From Selaginella moellendorffii (lineage: Eukaryota; Streptophyta; Lycopodiopsida; Selaginellales; Selaginellaceae): DNA of 64,000 nucleotides. The DNA is taken from positions 1,896,074 through 1,960,073 of the forward strand of contig NW_003314264.1 in NCBI RefSeq assembly GCF_000143415.4. Reading direction: 5' to 3'. Numbering within the stretch: position 1 is the stretch's first letter; every line of letters starts with the position of its first letter. The translations under genes were made by a program, and so were the position numbers. This document shows positions 21,653 through 33,618 of the stretch, piece by piece. The notes beneath the pieces were generated by a model. It made no database searches and was not told where the DNA came from. It was given only the letters and a program-made list of their open reading frames with translations.

Positions 21653-24600
21653 ACTAGAGTTAATGGCATAAAGTAAGATAGAAAAACTGTTGGACAATAA
21701 AAGGAGTAAAAGGAGCAATAGTAATCACAAAATCTTTTATAAAGATATCTTAGGTGTATCAAGATGGTTAGTCATATACTTTAAGAAAGAAAGCACAAAA
21801 CTACATGTGTCAATAACACTAACACTGGGGATTTCATAGATAACTAGAGTGGAATATGGACATGATGCATACATCAACCATTAGTCAATAGGCAAAAGGC
21901 AATAGTGCCGCAAGAGACCCACACCCCAGGAGTGGGTGACACTAAGCACACTAGAGATGGAGATAGTAGAAGATTCCTTGGTCTCATGTTTCTTGGTGGG
22001 CACCATGAGATTATGTAAACAAAATAAGAATGAATGAATGAATATCTTTACTTGTTTAGAGCATTTACCAACATGTGTGAGGTTACAGTTTGTTTATCAG
22101 GGTTTTACAGTTAGCTGTCCATGGTTGTTAGTAACTACTCTAGTGTTGTTGAAATTTAGAGTTCTTGTGGCAGTAGAAGCATAAATATATGGACATATAT
22201 ACATGTATAATGTTACATGGTGACAATATTAATTGGACCTTCTGATTGAGATCCTGGTAAATACCTAAACTCGAATTTGCAATTATAATGAAGACAGAAT
22301 CAGAAGAGTGAATCAAATTTCCCTTGCAAGGTTCCATTCACTCCACCAAAACTGGTGGACAGCAACTCATCAGCTCCAACTCAAATGCTCTGGTCATGTT
22401 CATTTTGGGTGAGTACTTCAATCACCAGATTCGTTGATTGATTGCCAACGTCGGTGAGACTTATCTTCTCTAGACGTCATTATGGCACTGCAATCGAGTA
22501 TAATAGCATCGGAACCACCATGGATGTAAGAACTTTCAATTCGAGAAGAACAATGGTGGACACAATCCTCCATATCAATTGACATGAAGACTTGCTCCTC
22601 CAGTTCAATTGGATGTGCGTTGGAAGCAAAGCTACCCTTTACAGACAAGAGTTAGTACGCATGTGATTCTTTGAGTTACCAGAGAAAAATGTAATATGGC
22701 TCTATGGAGCAAGAGTTTCTCTGTACATGCGAGGCACACAAAGTGATTCTAAGCCTGGGCATAAGAATCAAGCAGTAAGTCCTAAATGCGAGAAACTATT
22801 GCCTGGAAGAATTTTGGAGGAACAATTGGTGGCCTGATTGGCAGTTCTCTACATAACAAAAAAAGTTGTCTTTAGAACTTTGCAACAAGAGGAATTAGAA
22901 AGTCATAGCTCTTGGTCTCAAATATCAATATAGTGAGACACTCAGCCCCTCTATTTACAACTCCTTGGGACACCTACTTGTCTGATATCACCTTATATTG
23001 AAGTTAATAGCCAAAATGCCTTTTTTTTAACAATTTCAAACAAATAAATCACAAGCATGAAAACTCAAGCAATTAAAAGCTCAAAGAAGCTTATAGCTAA
23101 GTCTTGCTTAACAATAATCATGAGTCTCGCATAAACTAATTTCAATGCTAAAGAAGAAATCATAGTATAACCATTAATATCATCCTTAACACATCTATAA
23201 GCTAAACTTCATAATGCGAAGCTAATGAAGAGCATTTTTACATCAATCCAAAAATTAATCATAACAAAGTGATGCTCAACAAGTGATCATTTAATTGATC
23301 CTCTATAAATCTATCTATAGCCAGACATAACTCACTGCATAATAAGCATAAGAAAAATCATCACCAATCAATATATTTCAACTTAAATCTAACAAAGATT
23401 TAAATATTTTAATATTAATCATTAACTCTTCTCTCTTAAAACTAATAAAATCTATGATTGAATCATTTTTCAAAGAAAAGCTCAAAATTCAACCCTTATT
23501 AAACAATTTTATCTAGAACACAACTAACTCAACTTGCTACTTACCTCGTTTGAACACTAATATATTTATTAATTAGTAAATGCACAAATGCCAATAATAT
23601 AAAGTTATAACCCAAACATTAACACTATATTCATCAAGACTAATGAAACGTAATATCAATCATACGGAAAGACATCTCATCTCAATTGAATCTCAATATC
23701 AACAATGTTAATGATAAGGGATTAGTTCAATACCATCAACATTAAAACAAAGTTAGAAGAAAACAAGAGTGAATCACCACTCAAAACTCTCCAAAAACTA
23801 AGTTAACCAAAGTCAAAAATACCTTACTCAATATCTGAGACCAATTCTCTAACAATACTCAGTTATAGATAACACATTATCAAGGAGTGAATCATCACAT
23901 CCAAGATTCAATGAAATCCAACACCACAGACTAAACGTAACTAAATGACATTATCAAAAGTAGAATCAATATGCTATTATGGAAAAACCATATAAGTCTA
24001 ACGATATGATCATTCGCAACACCATCTGGTAAAGTAAGCCCATCACTACTAAATCATCATCAAATAAAGCAAGTGTCAAACAATCCTAAACAAAGTTTAC
24101 AAGTAATCACTAATCGCAGAGCAACTAACAATCACTCTTCAACTTGTCTTCATAATACCCAAATATTAAACTCACATCATCAAGTCATATGCTTGTCCAA
24201 TATGAATGTAATACCCTAAGTACAAGATATTAGCTCATAGATAACCATGAACTAAATGACCACTTGAATTCAACTCAACTACAATAAGCTTACTAATGCA
24301 TTTAGCTAACAACGCTGAGTAGACCTTGAAAAGGCTAGCTATGCATGATTAATATTTAGCTAAAACTAAAGTGAAGACTATGAGATGGACTCATATTGGT
24401 ACACAACCTCTTCATAAACAAAGCAATAGTATGGGTATCAACATCTCAACCTCAAACAACTAAATTAGACATTACCATCATCAGCCAAAGCACAGAGCCA
24501 CCAAGACCAAGTCAAGATCAATGAGAGTTCATTATTTTTATAGAGTATAACAAAATGCAAGGTGCAATCTACCACTTAGCATAATATTACAAAAGAAAAG

Positions 24601-25816
24601 CATAAAGGTCACCTTTCTAAAAAGTGTAATATCCACTTTTGTACACCAACTCTAGACTCTATCCAACTCAATTGCTTTAACCCCAAAGATTAGCATCCCT
24701 TTTGGGTTACATCATACAAACTACCTACTAATGTTTAAGCCAACTGAAGTCAATTTTAACCCCTTCACTAATTTGTACTGACTTATGAAAACAGAATGGT
24801 TTTTAAATAAAGTGATTGACAGATTAGCCATTGAAAAAGCTTAAGAAAATTTGTGGAAAATTTTCCATCTTAGAAAAAAAATGACTCTTAGTCTAGGAAT
24901 GCAAACTTTTAAGACTCAACCAACTTCCTCCTTCCTTAGTATCAAAAGTTAATCTCTAGGACAAATTTGAAACTTGACATGGGACGAACACCATTGTGTT
25001 CAGGACAATCTCTACATGGTAAATATGCCAAATGAGCAAATCTAAACACTTTTTATAAATAGCATTTAGGACCAGAATGAAACTAATATAAAGGGTATAA
25101 TAGCGAGGGTGTTTGGCAGACACGGTAAACTATCATTTAGTGAATATTAAGGGACCAATATCAATATCGCAAAGGTTTTTGATACTAGCAAGTGCAAGTC
25201 AATAATATATGTTTCTCAAACTAAGTTGAGTATGCTCAGCAAGAAACACATAGGGTTCTTACTTTATGTTTATCTAATTTAAGTGCATGGTCATTGACTA
25301 GTTTCTCAACTAGTTCAAGTGGGAATTGATAATGAGTGTAGCAATGCCGACCTTTTAGTATCATAGTAGTAAAGAAAGAATATTCGAAAGGATTAGCCGA
25401 CAAATAACTTTCGATACCTAAAGTCACATTCATGACATCATCTCATACTAACTATCCTACCCCACAACTATAGAAATGATAAAGGCAAGGTTGAAAGATG
25501 ACAAGTTTGTAACGAAAACATCATCCATCATATTTTGGGATTTTCCCAGGAAATGGTGGTAGATGATGGTTGGATTGCAGTTTTCTATATGGAGGAATGG
25601 TTAACATCCATGTTTAGGGAGATTCAACGGTGGGTGATGATGATCGAGAGAACATACACCATATTTAGTGTTTACCCATTTGGCTTTAAACTTAACTAGC
25701 TGGGTAAAATAAAGGTAATTAATCACAAATAATTATCTTTCTAATTAACTGTATTACTATACAGAAATTGACACTTTGAATGTCCCTAGTGAAACCAAAG
25801 GAAACCACTCCAATGC
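21653..25816. other. CPT 3' flank and AT-rich spacer, unit 2
   Basis: Counterpart of 14414-18775. It holds the minus-strand piece at 22648-22418 (76 codons) and the 45-bp exon-like block near 22804. At about 24018-24030 is the empty target site of the unit 1 solo LTR. I see no intact gene. Confidence 0.5.
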
Positions 25817-26215
25817 TCATGGCAACAACAATAGGACCTTCATAATGAGCACTTCGAGTTTGAAGAAGAAGACATCAAGCCATTATATGATGATGACTCA
25901 AACATGATAAGAAGGTCTGAGATCTATGTGAACTTTCTGGATTTCATAATGCATTCTATGACACCAACTGCTGACACGATTGTAAACCTTTTTGCAGGCA
26001 CAAGGAACTCCCTCCAAGCATATCAAAATGATAAGAGACAAGTGATGGTGATGGAGGAGAACTCGGATGTAGTTGCTTATATAAAAAAAAATTAAGCTTA
26101 AGGATACATCACCATCAACAGCAGTAGGAAAATTAAAACAACCTAAAACGAGTCATGGAATTGATGTCAACGAAATAATTATAGACTTGTTGGAGGACTC
26201 TAACTAGATATACAC
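25817..26215 (+). pseudogene. Methyltransferase-like relic, unit 2 copy (broken)
   Basis: Same as 18776-19165 but disabled. A TAG interrupts the frame where unit 1 reads TGG (WQQQ-stop), and one extra A in the A-run near 26087 shifts the frame after VVAYIKK. The FAGT motif is kept. The decay supports reading this as a non-functional fragment. Confidence 0.5.
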
Positions 26216-26698
26216 TAAAGTTCACAATTATTATGTAATATTGTATTACTATTAAGTTTTAGATAAGTAAAGTAGCTTAATCCAATTTAACTATCAGTAC
26301 CAAAATAAAAAGCAAGAATTGACAAAGTTACTTTACATAAAAAAACCCTAAGAACTATTAGCATAAAAAATTAATTAATAATAACATTATAGTATAGATA
26401 AAGAACTATTTAACCCCAAATAGAAGCCTATATATGCTATTAAAACATATTCAAGCACACACTTGCTATTTGAAAGGAAATTCTAGTCCATGTCAGACTC
26501 GCTAGGAAACTTTACTCCACCTTCATCTAGATGGTTTTTCTTGGGATGAAGACCATATGGTGGTGTCACAACCTCTTCACATTCAGAATCAGATGAAATG
26601 TTAATGATGGGCAGTCTCTTCAATAGATGGTTCTTACTCTAAATTCATTTGTGCACCAAGTTGATGAAATGGGCAATCTTTAGCATGATAGGGTGAGT

Positions 26699-26942
26699 CT
26701 AGGCACTAGAACAAGTATTCCTCACTTGTTTTATAAGGATATAACTCCACTTTTTAGTGCTCATCACCATGCATTTGTGAAGAAAGTTTTGATGAAGCGT
26801 TTGGTTTTTGATCTTTGGAAGAAGCATTTGGTTCCTCATCTTTGGAAGAAGTAGATCCCCAGATGAAAACATTAGAAGCCCTAGTAGATGGAGCAAAAGG
26901 CCATTCAGGACTAGAAGGAGGAGTCCAACTTGACATTGCCAT
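26699..26942 (-). pseudogene. Minus-strand coding relic (unit 2)
   Basis: Copy of the 19640-19891 relic, with one proline codon fewer (WTPPSSPEW). Same two overlapping frames. Family not recognised. Confidence 0.3.
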
Positions 26943-27288
26943 AGAAATTATACAAGACTTTTGATATATACACTACTAGGCAAAAGTCTGTGGCCATTAA
27001 CAATTAAGCCCTCTTTATATACTAAGGTATACATAAAGTCCAAATCAAATAAAGTTTCAAATTCACCAATGCATAAACAGTCAAACAAGTAAATATAAAA
27101 TAGCTACAAGACAGTGGATCTATAAAAATAAGACAAGTAGGCTATCATTTAGCCTGGAGCCTAAGAAATAGCTCAGAAGTCTACAATAAAGAATTAATAG
27201 GCTAACTTTTAAACAACACATGGCAGTATAGGTTGACAAGTTAAAATACAAAAGGTATTGTAATAATTTGCTGTGCATTACATGCAAC

Positions 27289-27581
27289 AATGCTTGGTTT
27301 GCTCAATAGTAGTGTCATTGAGTAATTAAATTGATCAATAATTATAAATACGTTTATAATTTATAAATCAAGATTAATCTTATTGCATATTAACCATTAG
27401 ATGGTACAATAAAAAGAATATACTAGGAAGTGTTTAGGAAAGTTTATAAATTATAAACATGTTTATAAATTATAAGATTAATTTAAATGAATAACAACCG
27501 TTATATAGTAAAATATTCTAAAATATCCAAATATATTTTAAATATATTCACTACTAACAGGTTTTGTTTAAGCAAACTAAA
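27289..27581. mobile_element. MITE-like element, unit 2 copy
   Basis: Left end AATGCTTGGTTTGCTCAA; right end TTAAGCAAACTAAAAA, a degraded inverted repeat. Length about 293 bp, against 295 bp for the copy at 53776. AT-rich, non-coding. Confidence 0.65.
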
Positions 27582-27904
27582 AAGACACTATGATATAGTT
27601 GTGTATAGCCTAACTAAATAGAATATACTTTAAATATCTACTGATGTGGCTGCTGGATAACCCTTAAATTGCACCCCAGTTGGCAGGCACTTTCATGATG
27701 AGGAAGGTTAGTTCTGTTTTCTTGTTAATTGTTTATCATGTGTACAGGTCTTTGTACAATGGGCACAAAAAGCCTGGGGATGAACTTTTTTGGCGGGAGT
27801 GAGACCATGTAAATAGAAATACAAGAGGTATACAGCGTATTTATATGGCCCTCTTCCTCTGGGATCGAATCACATTCTCTTTCTCGAATCTAAATTCTTG
27901 TTTC

Positions 27905-28793
27905 ATGGCCATCACCGCCAGCATTGCCGCTCCTTGCGCTTCCCGCCTCGGCGCGGCGACGATGCGTTTGCCTGCGGAGGTGGATCCTTTGCGGCTCCCG
28001 AACCACGTTGCAATGATCATGGACGGGAATTCGCGGTGGGCGCAGGTGCGAGGGATCGCCAAGGAGCGCCAGCTGCGAGCAGCGGCGGAGGCGTGCTATT
28101 CCAACGCCCGGGAGATCGTGAGGTTGTCCAGCGACTGGGGGATCAAAGCGCTCACGCTCTTTGCCTTCTCCACCGAGAATTTCTTGCGGCCCAGGGAAGA
28201 AGTGGATCAGTGGATGCAGCAACTTGACAGAGTTCTCAGCCTCGATGATCCTGCCACCATTTTGCTGTGCGTGGAATTTCTCGATATGGTTTTCAGCGAA
28301 TGGAAATGGATTGACTGAGTGATGATTTTTGGTCAGGGATGGGATCCAATTCCACTGCATTGGTGACACTGCCAGGCTCCCGCGCCCGCTCCAGGCCAAG
28401 ATCTCGGATGCCCAATCCATCACCAGCGGCAACACGGGCATGAAACTCGTCATGGCGATTGGCTACGGCGGGCACAGCGATCTGGTCCAGACGTGCCAGG
28501 CGCTGGCGCGCGAGGTGGAGCAGGGGAAAATGGCTGTGGAGGAGATTGACCAGATCAACCTGGCAAAGAGATTGATGCTAGGCGAGCGGTGCGAGGATGT
28601 TGGCGCGCCGGAGCTGCTCGTTCGCACCAGCGGCGAGCAGCGGCTGAGCAATTTCATGCTGTGGCATCTCGCATACTCGGAGCTCGTGTTTGAGAAGAAG
28701 CTATGGCCGGATTTTGGAGAAGAGGAGTACAAGAATGCCCTGGTGGAATTCCAGGGGCGTATGAGGACCTTTGGAGTAAAACATCACAGTTAA
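27905..28793 (+). CDS. cis-Prenyltransferase, copy 3 (intact)
   Basis: Exons 27905-28266 and 28337-28793 join to 272 residues. All family regions are present: IMDGNSRWAQVRG with the catalytic Asp, FAFSTENFLRP, and RTSGEQRLSNFMLWHLAYSE. It differs from copy 1 by a few residues (AQV for AKA, QQLD for QQFD, SDLVQT for NDLVQA) and ends in VKHHS rather than VRH. The 5' flank, with TATTTATA about 70 bp upstream, is shared with the other copies, so they may be expressed alike. Product chain length cannot be read from sequence. Confidence 0.9.
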
Positions 28794-29515
28794 TGGCATA
28801 AAGTAAACCATTCAAAGATATAAAAATTGTGCAAAAAACACAAATTTATTACAGATTTTACAGAGTAAAAGGAGCAACAGTAACCACAAAATCTTTTATA
28901 AAGATATCTTAGGTGTATCAAGATGGTTAATCATATACTTTAAGAAAGAAAACACAAAACTACATGTGTCAATAACACCAACAATGACATGATTTCATAG
29001 ATAACTAGAGTGGTTCAACCATTAGTCAAAAGGCAAAAGGCAATAGCAAAACACAGGCCGCAAGAGACCCAGAAGACAGCAGAAGACCCAAACCGCAGAG
29101 ACAATCATCTGAGCAGCTTATTTAAATTCCTCGGTCTCATGTTTCTTGGTGGGCACCATGAACAAAATATGAATGAATGAATTAGAGCGTGAGGTTACAG
29201 TTTGTTTATTAGGGTTTTATAGTTAGCTGTTCATGGTTGTTAGTAACTACTCTGGTGTTGTTGAAATTTGGAGTTCTTGTGGCAGTAGAAGCTCTAGATG
29301 TTTCATCAGTCTTATTTCATAAATAATTTTCAGAAAGGTTCATGGACATATGTACATGTATAATGTTACATGGTAACAGGACCAGAAGTTATCTAAACTC
29401 GAATTTGCAATTGTAATGAAGACACTACAGAGAATCAGAAGAGTGAATCAAATTTCCCTTGCAAGGTTCCATTCACGCCACCAAAATTGGTTGACTGCAA
29501 CTCATCAGCTCCAAC
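28794..29515. other. CPT 3' flank, unit 3
   Basis: Non-coding. Diverged but alignable to 14414-15191, with indels. Confidence 0.5.
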
Positions 29516-30771
29516 TCAAATGCTCTGGCCATGTTCAGTTTGGGTGAGTATTTCAATCACTGGATTCGTTGATTGATTGCCAACGTTGGTGAGATCTTCT
29601 CCAGACCTCATTATGGCGCTGTCATCGAGTATGATAGCGTGTGGAGAAGAACAATGGTGGACACAATCCTCCATATCAATTGACTTGAAGACTTGTTCCT
29701 TCAGTTCGGTTGGATGTGCGTTGGAAGCAAACCCACTCTTGTCTATACACGTGACAGACAAGAGTTAGTACGCAGGTGATTCTTTGAGTTACCAGAGAAA
29801 AATGTAACATGGCTCCATGGAGCAAGAGTTTCGTATAGAGCCTGTACATGCGAGGCACACAAAGTGATTCTAAGCCTGGGCATAAGAATCAAGCAGTGAG
29901 TCCTAGATGCAAGAAACTGTTACCTGGAAGAATTTTGGAGGAACAACTGGTGGCCTGATTGGCAGTTCCCTACATAACGAAAAAAGTTGTAAACAAAGCC
30001 TTTAGAACTTTGCAACAAGAGAACTTAGAAAGTCACAGTTCTTGGTCTCAAACGTCAATACAGTGAGAGAGCTTGGCCCCTCTATCTACAACTCCCTGGG
30101 ACACCTACTTGTTCAATATCACACCGGCATGCACAACCTTTTCTGCCAACATAAACATCAAATTTTCTTTTGATGTTATAAGATTCAGCCACTCCACCTC
30201 CATTTTCACCATAGACTGAAGTTCTGTAGGCTTGCAAGTTCACTCCAATTTTAAAGGCTATCTGGAGATTGTTGATAACCAGAAGGAAGTTACATTTATT
30301 CCACAGTTGTACTAGCTTGTCCAGGGGGTGAAAACCTGAAAAGAGTGGTTGAGAGTTCAGATTGATCGTAAAGTGGAGATACCTGTCAATCACCACAACT
30401 TTCCTCTCACCTTTGTAGGAAGACAAAAGAACATGTCAATGCACAAACTCATGGCTCATGGCTAAATACCTCTTAGGCCGGTGAGCTCCATGAGCAAGAT
30501 AGTTTTAAACTATAGACACCTCTTGTTAAGAAAGCCTGGACTGTGACAAGAATAAAGGAAAAGAAAGACTGTAAGCAATTAACAGAATTTGGGATGACTT
30601 TTCTCGAGCCACATCCACAATTATTACATGTTTTTGGGTGGTCATGGGTGCCCAGATGGAGGCATAAGACCACAGGGAATCCATGCTAACCTCACAAGGC
30701 TTATCCCCATAAACCACCTTGGGTTTCAAAGCGTCATGGATATATGTCAGCGGTAGCTCCATAAATTTCAT
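29516..30771 (-). CDS. Unidentified minus-strand gene (exon pieces; truncated copies in units 1 and 2)
   Basis: I do not recognise the family. Pieces in order on the minus strand: a Met-started frame from 30771 (MELPLTYIHDALKPKVVYGD, then VSMDSLWSYASIWAPMTTQK), a longer piece 30426-30082 (VVVIDRYLHFTINLNSQPLF, KLVQLWNKCNFLLVINNLQ, then GGGVAESYNIKRKFDVYVGR), a 45-bp exon-like block near 29932-29974 flanked by TATGTAG and a GTAACA donor (ELPIRPPVVPPKFFQ), and 29761-29516 (ASNAHPTELKEQVF). The joins were not proved and no complete protein was built. Only the last two pieces are found in units 1 and 2, where the exon-like block has a GC donor instead of GT. Confidence 0.4.
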
Positions 30772-30776
30772 TTAAA

Positions 30777-31087
30777 TATATAAGGATATTTTCTTGCACT
30801 TTATTTTATTAATGAATGCGAAAATGCAAGGCAGATTAGTGTTTGCGCATTGATTTTCTCCCACCGCCTCTGTTGGTGTCGCTATAGCTACGATTTTGGG
30901 CGTGTAGCCGCAAAATGCCAAATGAAAAGGAGGGAGCTTGCTGAGTTAGTGGTTTGCTACCGCGGGCAGGAAGGTTTGGCCGCTTGGGTGTGACATGGTT
31001 GCTCTGTTGTGTCTACCAAGAATAGAACTTCATAGGTGAAATACAAATCTTCTCTAGTCAATGTCATTGAATATTTACCAGATTTTG
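30777..31087. other. Intergenic region
   Basis: No gene or repeat recognised between the unidentified gene and the PPR stop codon. Confidence 0.4.
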
Positions 31088-33370
31088 CTAAGTACTAGGA
31101 TGTTTATAAGCTTGCAAGTTGAGAATTTCCAAGCTAGCCCTCTTGGCTCGTTCTTTGTCTCCAAAAAGCTTGGAAGCTCCTAGCAAAACCATCCACGATG
31201 CCACATCCGGGAGAAATGGCATGCTATGTAAAAGCTCCTCCGCCCTCTTAAGGCGTTTGGACCTGGCCAGCATCTCAACCACAGCGTTGTAATGACATAG
31301 CTCCGGAACAAGACCGAAACTTCCGACCATCCAATGGAACGCATGCCACGTGTCACTCCACATGCCAGCGTGGCAGTAGCCCACCAGCAGCGCCAGGAAT
31401 GTGATGCCATCCGGCATCGCCCCCTCAAGCACCATGGCGCCAAAGCAGTGCCCGAGGATATTCCCATGCCCGTGGTGGGCATATCCCGCCAGGAGGATAT
31501 TCCACGGCACCGCGTCGCCACTGCACGTCGCCGCGGCGACGAGCTCCTCAACCTGCGGCAGCCGCCCCGCGGCGGAATATGCCGCTGCGATGGCGTTGCG
31601 GGATGCCGCGCTCCACGCCGGCATCCGATCAAACGCGAGCCTGGCGTCGTGGAGGCGATCCGCGAGGAAGTAGGCGGTGATCATCGCGTTCCAGGAGATG
31701 GCGTTCCTCTCGGGCGCCTCGTCGTGGATCCTCCGCGCCTCTAGGGCATTGCCCACGGATCCCTCGGCGGCGATCATCGCGTTCCAGGCGACGGTGTCCC
31801 ACTGCGGCATCTTGTGGAAGGCGGCCCTGGCCTGGCGGAGGGAGAGCTGCGCGTGGGCGGCGATCAGGGTTGTCCAGGATACCACATTCTTGTGGATTTG
31901 GGGCAGGGAATCGAACGCGCGCAACGCCTCCGCTGCCCGCCCGGCGTGGATCAGCCCCAGCAAGAGAATGTTCCAAGATACCACGTCCCAGTGAGGGAAT
32001 CTCCCAAACAGGGCGTTTGCTCCGTCCGTGAGGCCCCTCTCCACGGCCAAGATTCCCAGCAGCGCGTTCCAGGCAATGGCGCTCCTTTGCGGCATATTCT
32101 CGAACACCGCGAGAGATTCCTCCAGATGCCCGCGCTGGGCATTTGCCTGGAGAAGAGCTGTCCAGGATGCCCCGTCCCAGGCGGGCATGGCGTGGAGCAT
32201 ATTCCACGCCCGCTCCAGATGCCCGGCCTGCGCATATCCCGTGACCATGGCCGTCCACGAGAGGGAATCCCTGTGGGACATTGCGTCGTGGAGCTTGCGC
32301 GCTTCTTCCACGAGCGATGCCTGCGCTAGGGCTTGGATCAGGGACGTGATCGCGATCACGCTTGTCAGCGGCATTCTGTCAAGGAATTCCTTGGCCAGAT
32401 CGAAGCGATTGCTCTGGGCGCACGCCAGGATCATGGAGTTCCAGCTGATGGAGTTTCGCTCGGGCATTCCCAGGAATTCCGCGCTGGCTAGCTCGATCTC
32501 GCCGATCCGGCCATAGGCCACCACCGCCGCCGTCGCAGACACCACGTCCCACTGTGGCATCCTGTTCTTCACCTCCATCGCCGCCTCGATCTGGCCGTGC
32601 TGCCCGAATCCCCCAAGCGCCGCGTTCCAGGAGAAGACGTCCCTCTCCGGCATCGCGGTGAACGTCTCCAGGAGCTCGTCCAGGAGCCCTTGTTGTGCGA
32701 GCGCCTGGATTGCAATGTTCCAGGCCACAGCATCGCGCATCGGCATCAACTGGAAGATCGCGGACGCCTCCTCGACGAATCCCAGCTGCGCGTAGGCAGT
32801 GAGGATGCTGTTCCAGCTCAAGCCATCTCGCTTCTCCATCCGATCATAGATCTCTTTGGCTTGCAGCAAATGCCCATTCGCGGCATTCACGCGAATCATC
32901 GCGTTCCAGGCCACAACATCGGGCTTTCTAATCTTCCAGAAAATCTCCATCGCTTCTTTGACAAGGCCGTGCTCTCCGTACGCAGCCAACACCGCCGTGT
33001 ACGACACAACGTCCGGCCGCGGCATCTTCTCGAGGTTGGCCCGGGCATGGTGAATATGCCCATTGTGGGCATATGCCGCGATGAGGATATTCCACGAGTA
33101 TGTATTGGGCGAGTGTATGGCATCAAAGACTCTTTGCGCCTCGCCAACGCTGCCGCACTTCCCATACATTTCGAGCAGCGCATTGGCCAGGAATCTGTCC
33201 GTGGAGAGTTGGTCGCTGGCGAGAATATCCGCGTGGATTTGCCGGCCCCTGGCGAGGTCGCGCAAGCTCCCACACGCTCGGACGATCCGGGCGAGCGCTA
33301 AAACCTCTTGTTGGTCGCCCAAAATTCGCGTTTGATCCTCTCTCGCCAGCCGCAATAGCGACACCCTCAT
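31088..33370 (-). CDS. PLS-type pentatricopeptide repeat protein without DYW domain
   Basis: Intronless, 760 residues, starting at an ATG. A short leader leads to ARIVRACGSLRDLARGRQIH and LLEMYGKCGSVGEAQRVFDA, then about 19 repeats of 31-35 residues (NTYSWNILIAAYAHNGHIHH, DTVAWNAMIAAEGSVGNALE). The end holds a partial E region (ELCHYNAVVEMLARSKRLKR, then ASWMVLLGASKLFGD) and stops without E+ or DYW. It resembles the PPR gene at 8977-11502 in architecture but not closely in sequence, so it is a separate family member. The likely role is binding one or a few organellar transcripts. No clear transit peptide is seen. Confidence 0.87.
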   Translation of the reverse strand: MRVSLLRLAREDQTRILGDQQEVLALARIVRACGSLRDLARGRQIHADILASDQLSTDRFLANALLEMYGKCGSVGEAQRVFDAIHSPNTYSWNILIAAYAHNGHIHHARANLEKMPRPDVVSYTAVLAAYGEHGLVKEAMEIFWKIRKPDVVAWNAMIRVNAANGHLLQAKEIYDRMEKRDGLSWNSILTAYAQLGFVEEASAIFQLMPMRDAVAWNIAIQALAQQGLLDELLETFTAMPERDVFSWNAALGGFGQHGQIEAAMEVKNRMPQWDVVSATAAVVAYGRIGEIELASAEFLGMPERNSISWNSMILACAQSNRFDLAKEFLDRMPLTSVIAITSLIQALAQASLVEEARKLHDAMSHRDSLSWTAMVTGYAQAGHLERAWNMLHAMPAWDGASWTALLQANAQRGHLEESLAVFENMPQRSAIAWNALLGILAVERGLTDGANALFGRFPHWDVVSWNILLLGLIHAGRAAEALRAFDSLPQIHKNVVSWTTLIAAHAQLSLRQARAAFHKMPQWDTVAWNAMIAAEGSVGNALEARRIHDEAPERNAISWNAMITAYFLADRLHDARLAFDRMPAWSAASRNAIAAAYSAAGRLPQVEELVAAATCSGDAVPWNILLAGYAHHGHGNILGHCFGAMVLEGAMPDGITFLALLVGYCHAGMWSDTWHAFHWMVGSFGLVPELCHYNAVVEMLARSKRLKRAEELLHSMPFLPDVASWMVLLGASKLFGDKERAKRASLEILNLQAYKHPST

Positions 33371-33618
33371 GAATCTGGCATTGTTCTAAGTTTTTGCGAA
33401 AGCGAGAGTTAGCGTGGAGAGGTCTTTCAAATGACTTGACTTTGAATGGAAGTTCTCGTTCTTTTCTCCCGCATTGAAAATCTTTGGCGTGTTGGAAGAA
33501 GTTTTCCATCGAAACTTCACTCCCTGTATGAACCCCTCTCTCTCAAACGTTCTCTTTTCTAGCTAGCGTATGGAATGGAATTCCTTTCCTTCGTTTCTAT
33601 ATCTTCGTCTTCTTCTTC

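Larger units (their letters stand above)
20633..27702 (+). repeat. Tandem CPT unit 2 (about 7.1 kb)
   Basis: Collinear with unit 1 over its whole length, with substitutions and small indels. It lacks the solo LTR and the extra 5' block of unit 1. It contains the frameshifted CPT copy, truncated minus-strand pieces, the methyltransferase-like relic and the MITE. Confidence 0.88.
27703..30120 (+). repeat. Tandem CPT unit 3 (partial)
   Basis: Matches unit 1 from the 5' flank through CPT and its 3' flank to about 30120 (CACCTACTTGT). There units 1 and 2 switch to the AT-rich spacer, while unit 3 continues into the unidentified minus-strand gene. It is more diverged from units 1 and 2 after the CPT stop, so it may preserve the ancestral layout. 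Confidence 0.8.
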
